From positions 1-16,968 of the forward strand of contig JAMPHX010000023.1 in assembly GCA_023663205.1 (NCBI GenBank): 16,968 nucleotides of DNA. Reading direction: 5' to 3'. Below are positions 13,312 through 16,968 of the stretch, in pieces. Every line of letters begins with the position of its first letter. The first letter of the stretch is position 1. Under the pieces are notes generated by a model, which ran no database searches, was not told the origin of the DNA, and was given only the letters and a program-made list of their open reading frames with translations. The DNA is from Corallococcus sp. (GTDB lineage: Bacteria > Bacillota > Clostridia > Christensenellales > CAG-314). Made by a program: the position numbers and the translations under genes.

Positions 13312-13594
13312 TCGCTCCTCCTTTGACGCCTGCAAGCGCACTGTTATGTCTTTCCATTTCTTCCCAAAGTTTTTCCGCATTTTCCACGCGCGTTTTGCGT
13401 ACCAAGTCCACGGTGCGGGCGTCCAAACAGCCGTACGGCACGGCAAGGCAAAAGGTGTTGCCCCTTTGCCTGCCGTTGTGCACTTCGTACCTCTGCGCCT
13501 TACGGTTGTAGCATACAAAGTAGTTGCTGTCTATTTCTTTGAGCCGCGACGAGATATCGAACAAATCGCTTGTTATAACCGTAAGATACGGCAT
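13301..13594 (-). CDS. Small phage structural protein, function unknown
   Basis: This 97-residue protein starts at an ATG two bases after the capsid stop, with AGAGG as ribosome site inside the capsid gene's end. It has no membrane segment. A beta-rich stretch (NYFVCYNRKAQRYEVHNGRQ, then NTFCLAVPYGCLD) is followed by a charged helix (RTVDLVRKTRVENAEKLWEEMERHN). I recall similar small proteins between capsid and connector genes of Bacillota podovirus-like prophages, but no function is known to me. Its place and packing in the module imply a virion-assembly or head-completion role. Confidence 0.65.
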   Translation of the reverse strand: MPYLTVITSDLFDISSRLKEIDSNYFVCYNRKAQRYEVHNGRQRGNTFCLAVPYGCLDARTVDLVRKTRVENAEKLWEEMERHNSALAGVKGGAIES

Positions 13595-13596
13595 TG

Positions 13597-14763
13597 TTAC
13601 GCCTCTGTTATGCCGCTAATCATTGCCTGTCCTATGGGTCTGTCGCAAATGAGGTCGGCGTATTTGACAAGCGTCGCAGTGTATACGGGTTTGCCAGCCA
13701 CTTGGCGTATTACTCTGCCGTCGTCGCCTTCCAGCCAACGCCAATCGCACAGTTGATGCAAATGAAAATCGGACGTATTGAGTATATACATTGTGCCTTT
13801 AGGCGCAAATCTATCGGATACGAGCGGTATTCCGTTGTAGGAAATGGCGCGATAGCCGCCTTGAAGGTTCATTACGTCCACGTTTGTGCGGTTGGAAATA
13901 AGATAGTTTTGATAAGCGCGTTTGACGCCGCCCGAGCATACGATAAAGTCGGCTTGACTTCCCGCAACCTCGTCCAAAGCGTCAATTGCCGTCTGAATAG
14001 TTACATCGGTAAGCGTAGACGCGGTAGCCTTGTAGGGCGTAAGCCATTTGTTGTCGGCGCGCACCAGTCCGTAGAGTTTCTCCGACGTGCCGAATATGGC
14101 GCCGAGTCCCGTAATTTCGTTGTTGTAACTGCCCTGAACGGTAAAGATATCGCCTGCCGCAACCGTCGAAGATGAAAGCGCAGAGCCTCCGAGCGTAACG
14201 GTCTTTGCCGCGCGGTCAACCGATACAATGCGGCGGCCTGCAAGCGTTACGGCTTTGCTCGAACCCGACAATACGTCCACCACCATGCCTTCGATGACGT
14301 TTTGCACGTTGTCTACGGTAACGACGTTGCCCGACTGCGAAACAACCTTGCACAGCGTGCCGCTGCCGTCGCCGAACAACATTCTGCCGAAGTTAAATTT
14401 GCTTGCCTTTACAAGTCCTTCCATTTCCGCCGCAAGAAGGTCTACAAACGCGCCGCTGTTGTTTTGACTGGCGCGAATTGCCTTGTCCGACAGTTCGATT
14501 GTTCCGTAAAGGTTTTTGAGAGTAAGCACAAACTGTGCGTAGTTGTTTTGCGCAGCCGAGGGCAAATCGCCGTCCTCGGTGCCCGCGCCTATACCGCCGT
14601 TGATGCCGAAGGGCGCAAGTTTGCGTATTTCCTTACCCCACACGTCGCTCGACGTTTGCGAAATCTTGGCAAGTAGCGGATTGATACCGGTGTTGAGTTG
14701 TTCCGCAACTACGCCGAGATACAGAGTTTTGAGCGCGTTTTCCGCGCTTGTTAATGTTACCAA
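13597..14763 (-). CDS. Phage major capsid protein (HK97-fold type)
   Basis: This 388-residue protein is predicted to form the icosahedral shell. It starts MVTLTSAENALKTLYLGVVAEQLNTGINPLL and continues through LTLKNLYGTIELSDKAIRAS, a spine-helix-like stretch (FVDLLAAEMEGLVKASKFNFGRMLFGDGSG), and a C-terminal domain with YNGIPLVSDRFAPKGTMYILNTSD and RWLEGDDGRVIRQV. The segment at about 150-220 is beta-rich (KAVTLAGRRIVSVDRAAKTV) and looks like an inserted domain, as in P22-type coat proteins (inference). The start codon is TTG at 14763, with AGGAGG eight bases before it; there is no ATG nearby in frame. It follows the scaffold gene by 12 bp and sits between portal/scaffold and connector genes, the standard place for the coat gene. 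Confidence 0.85.
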   Translation of the reverse strand: MVTLTSAENALKTLYLGVVAEQLNTGINPLLAKISQTSSDVWGKEIRKLAPFGINGGIGAGTEDGDLPSAAQNNYAQFVLTLKNLYGTIELSDKAIRASQNNSGAFVDLLAAEMEGLVKASKFNFGRMLFGDGSGTLCKVVSQSGNVVTVDNVQNVIEGMVVDVLSGSSKAVTLAGRRIVSVDRAAKTVTLGGSALSSSTVAAGDIFTVQGSYNNEITGLGAIFGTSEKLYGLVRADNKWLTPYKATASTLTDVTIQTAIDALDEVAGSQADFIVCSGGVKRAYQNYLISNRTNVDVMNLQGGYRAISYNGIPLVSDRFAPKGTMYILNTSDFHLHQLCDWRWLEGDDGRVIRQVAGKPVYTATLVKYADLICDRPIGQAMISGITEA

Positions 14764-14775
14764 TTGGATTTCCTC

Positions 14776-15288
14776 CTATTTGAAATATTCTTTTGCCAAC
14801 CTTGACGCATCGGCGATTGTCCGCGGTTTGGTCGGCAATGACACGGACATCGCGCCGCCGTTACCCGATATTACGGCGGGATTTTGGTCGGTACTTGCAC
14901 CCGCTGCCTTTTGCAGAAGTGCCGACGTCAACTGAGCGTCGTCAAGCACATACCGTTGTAAAAAGTCGGGGTCATGCACCAATTCTTCGGGTTTTACTCT
15001 ATTGCTTTGCAGCACGCTGATATACGCAGAAGTAAATGCGTCCTTTGCTCCTTCGTACTCGGGGTCGTTTGCGCGCCGCAAAACTTCTTCGCGGAACTGC
15101 TCGGCTTCCGGATACGCCGAAAAAAACTCTTCCGCGGTCTGTTTGGACGGTGGCGTAATACCGCTTGTACCGCCCGTTTCTGTTTCCTTTTTTATTTCGG
15201 CAAGTTCCTGACACTTCTTGGTAAACTGCTTTTCCAATTCCGTGTAACTATCCATAAGTTTGCCGTAGTCCTCATTGAATTTGTCCAT
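14776..15288 (-). CDS. Phage capsid scaffolding protein
   Basis: This 170-residue acidic protein has a coiled-coil N-terminus (residues ~1-38, YGKLMDSYTELEKQFTKK), a low-complexity linker (GGTSGITPPSKQ) and a helical segment (AEEFFSAYPEAEQFREEVLR). The C-terminus is basic (TKPRTIADASRLAKEYFK), as expected for a tail that contacts coat subunits. Small size, composition and position between portal and major capsid genes support a scaffold, which guides procapsid assembly and is then lost. The ATG at 15288 is preceded by AAAGGAGA inside the portal gene, and the two genes overlap by 17 bp. A minor capsid protein is the alternative. Confidence 0.75.
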   Translation of the reverse strand: MDKFNEDYGKLMDSYTELEKQFTKKCQELAEIKKETETGGTSGITPPSKQTAEEFFSAYPEAEQFREEVLRRANDPEYEGAKDAFTSAYISVLQSNRVKPEELVHDPDFLQRYVLDDAQLTSALLQKAAGASTDQNPAVISGNGGAMSVSLPTKPRTIADASRLAKEYFK

Positions 15289-16968
15289 TAGATTTCTCCT
15301 TTACATACTTTTGATGAAGGGCTATATGCTGCAATAATTTTTCTTTTACGCCGGCGCCCTGTTTATCCGCCTGTCCGCTTATAATAAAGCGGACGTGTTT
15401 GTCTATGTGCAGTTCGTGGTCGTCTATTTCCAAAAACTCCGCATTATTTATATCGAAATTTTCGTTTTCCGCGCGCGTTTCGTGCATTTGAGCAATGTCC
15501 TGCGCGCTTTCCCAATTGCCGAAGCCCAACATCGTAAGTATTTTGGATTTGACGCCTGTGCTCAGTTTGCCGTCCTTATCGTACAAAAGTCCCGCCGACA
15601 GCAGGTCAAACAGCATACTTTTGCGCGCGGCGAGGCTGTCGGTCAACTGCGACTCGGCGTCGAACACTATATCTCCTTCGGAAATATCCGCCGCGGTAAA
15701 GTAAAACACTTCCGCCTTGCCCTGCCCGTCGGTAAGACGCATTAGCCGCCTTTGCCCCGCAAACTGTCTGTACAAACGCAAAATCATCTTGGCTATCTTG
15801 CGCACGGACTGTTTGATACTGTCTATCGAGGAAGCCATGCGTATTTCGTCTTGCTCGGCAATAAGTTGCAGCGCAGTACCGCTTGTTACGCGCGTCGGTG
15901 CAGAACTGCTGCGCGCAAACTCCGATACGCCCGAAACAGACACAAACTCGTCCAAAAGTTTTTCTTCCTCGCTGTCGAACTCCGACGGTATATTGCCGCC
16001 GTCCATTATCGAGGGCTTTTCCGAGCCTTGCCTGTAAACCAATATCTTGCCCGGGGATAATCCTTCGTCCTCCAAGTCGTCCAAGTCGACCGAGCCGTCC
16101 TCGACAGTCAATATTCCCATGGAAAGACGGTTCAAAAATTCGTGTTTGCGGTTCTTGACGGCGTTGTACGCGCGCTGAACGGGTATTACGCGCTCTATTA
16201 CGCTTGCTCCCCAAAAGCACCCTGCCTGTTCGTAACAGGTTTGCTTTACAAATGGAAAATCTCTTTCGCCCGAGACGCCGTTGCAGTACGGCAAGTCGCC
16301 GGTATACAGCAACACGTCGTTTGCGATTATTTCCAACCGTCCGTCGGGATATCTGTCGTCGGGACGGGTGTAGCGTTCGATAACCAAACAGCAGTCGTTC
16401 TTGGTTTCGCGCGTTACGGCGGGCACCGTGGAATTGTAACCCAAGCCGCCTACGCCGCCTATTGCGCACGTAAGCGCAAAGACGGGTATTTTGTCGCCTT
16501 TGACGTCTTTGCCCCAAATGCGCTTGACTTCGGCGACGGAATACGCTCTTGCGTGTATAACCGAATTGCAGTCCGCTATGCTTTGGTTGGAGTTGCCGTC
16601 GGGGTAAATTTCAAAGGGCGGACACACCGTTACTTTGACGTCGGAGGCGTCGAGTTGCACGCCGTCCTTTTCTACCGCGGACGTTTGCCACGTAACTTTG
16701 TAAAAACTCGTTCCGCACACTTCGCTCCACATTGTTGCCTGCGACAGTATTTCGTCAAGCATCAACTTGTCGCTTGCGCCCTGCAATATGCGCGTAGACA
16801 TTTTGGCTGCGTTTACGTCGCAGTCGCTGGGCGAAAAGGGACGCACCGTAGGACGCGGACGAACCCGATTGAGCCTTGCCGAACGCGTTTCCACAATGGG
16901 CGCAATGTGATTGAAAACCTGCTTTTCCTGCCAAAAGAAGTACTTGTCCTCCTGTTCTATTTCGCCGC
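15272..16968 (-). CDS. Phage portal protein, N-terminus beyond the window
   Basis: About 564 residues are visible and the frame remains open to the right window edge, so the start codon is not shown. A GTG at 16894 is internal: the preceding in-frame residues (YFFWQEKQVFNHIAPI) flow into VETRSARLNRVRPRPT, which reads as continuous protein. The portal forms the dodecameric DNA channel at one capsid vertex. Supporting segments include FEIYPDGNSN, a stem/wing region with CFWGASVIERVIPVQRAYNA and VKNRKHEFLNRL, and RVTSGTALQLIAEQDEIRMA, which is typical of portals, followed by a long helix to RLYRQFAG. Length fits a P22- or T7-like portal more than the shorter HK97-type. It overlaps the scaffold gene downstream. 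Terminase genes would be expected just beyond the window. Confidence 0.87.
   Translation of the reverse strand, partial: GEIEQEDKYFFWQEKQVFNHIAPIVETRSARLNRVRPRPTVRPFSPSDCDVNAAKMSTRILQGASDKLMLDEILSQATMWSEVCGTSFYKVTWQTSAVEKDGVQLDASDVKVTVCPPFEIYPDGNSNQSIADCNSVIHARAYSVAEVKRIWGKDVKGDKIPVFALTCAIGGVGGLGYNSTVPAVTRETKNDCCLVIERYTRPDDRYPDGRLEIIANDVLLYTGDLPYCNGVSGERDFPFVKQTCYEQAGCFWGASVIERVIPVQRAYNAVKNRKHEFLNRLSMGILTVEDGSVDLDDLEDEGLSPGKILVYRQGSEKPSIMDGGNIPSEFDSEEEKLLDEFVSVSGVSEFARSSSAPTRVTSGTALQLIAEQDEIRMASSIDSIKQSVRKIAKMILRLYRQFAGQRRLMRLTDGQGKAEVFYFTAADISEGDIVFDAESQLTDSLAARKSMLFDLLSAGLLYDKDGKLSTGVKSKILTMLGFGNWESAQDIAQMHETRAENENFDINNAEFLEIDDHELHIDKHVRFIISGQADKQGAGVKEKLLQHIALHQKYVKEKSNGQIQ

Noticed and set aside
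13312..13518. N-terminal extension of the connector protein
   Set aside because: It runs entirely inside the 97-residue gene in another frame; the TTG at 13311 has an excellent Shine-Dalgarno.
15606..16517. 303-codon minus-strand open frame in another frame of the portal gene
   Set aside because: It is extremely Arg-rich and overlaps portal sequence that has clear family features; it is a shadow frame.
16892..16894. GTG as start codon of the portal gene
   Set aside because: The frame continues upstream to the window edge with protein-like sequence (YFFWQEKQVFNHIAPI) joining smoothly, and there is no ribosome site before the GTG.

Overview
The window is chromosomal DNA of an endospore-forming member of the Bacillota, most likely an uncultured clostridial lineage. 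The best evidence is a spoIIGA-sigE pair, the mother-cell sporulation switch. SigE closely matches Bacillus subtilis sigma-E, including the signature stretch around RCIENEILMYLR. Shine-Dalgarno sites are strong (GGAGG type) and sigma-A promoters have near-consensus hexamers, which also fits. No rRNA, tRNA, CRISPR array or insertion sequence was seen. I do not assign a genus.

Housekeeping/sporulation part (1-5970). On the minus strand, spoIIGA overlaps sigE; then comes an RlmD/TrmA-type 23S rRNA uracil methyltransferase with its own promoter. On the plus strand are an alpha/beta hydrolase and a COG2509-type FAD-dependent dehydrogenase, each closed by a strong intrinsic terminator. The dehydrogenase has a perfect TTGACA/TATAAT promoter.

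Middle part (5971-8069). Two minus-strand genes encode small four-helix membrane proteins that look like diverged paralogues. The upstream one appears to be driven by a promoter whose -35/-10 spacer contains a run of nine G. A mirrored partial copy of that promoter, with eight G, lies about 60 bp away on the other strand. This looks like a contingency (phase-variable) arrangement.

NAD gene (8070-10211). The gene encodes a glutamine-dependent NAD+ synthetase carrying an extra N-terminal XRE-type helix-turn-helix domain. A perfect 6-2-6 palindrome overlaps its core promoter. Together these suggest an enzyme that may repress its own gene, comparable in logic to NadR or BirA. This is the most interesting candidate system in the window.

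Phage part (10554-16968, all minus strand). This is a tightly packed virion structural module in podovirus-like order: portal (cut by the window edge), scaffold, major capsid protein, a small structural protein, a connector/tail-tube-like protein, a beta-propeller-like nozzle protein and a coiled-coil protein. It ends facing nadE across a 342-bp convergent gap that holds a 30-bp perfect palindrome. Terminase, lysis and integration genes are not in the window, so it may be a prophage end, a remnant or a domesticated element.

Two copies of a short palindromic dispersed repeat (73-105 and 5971-5998) lie outside the genes.
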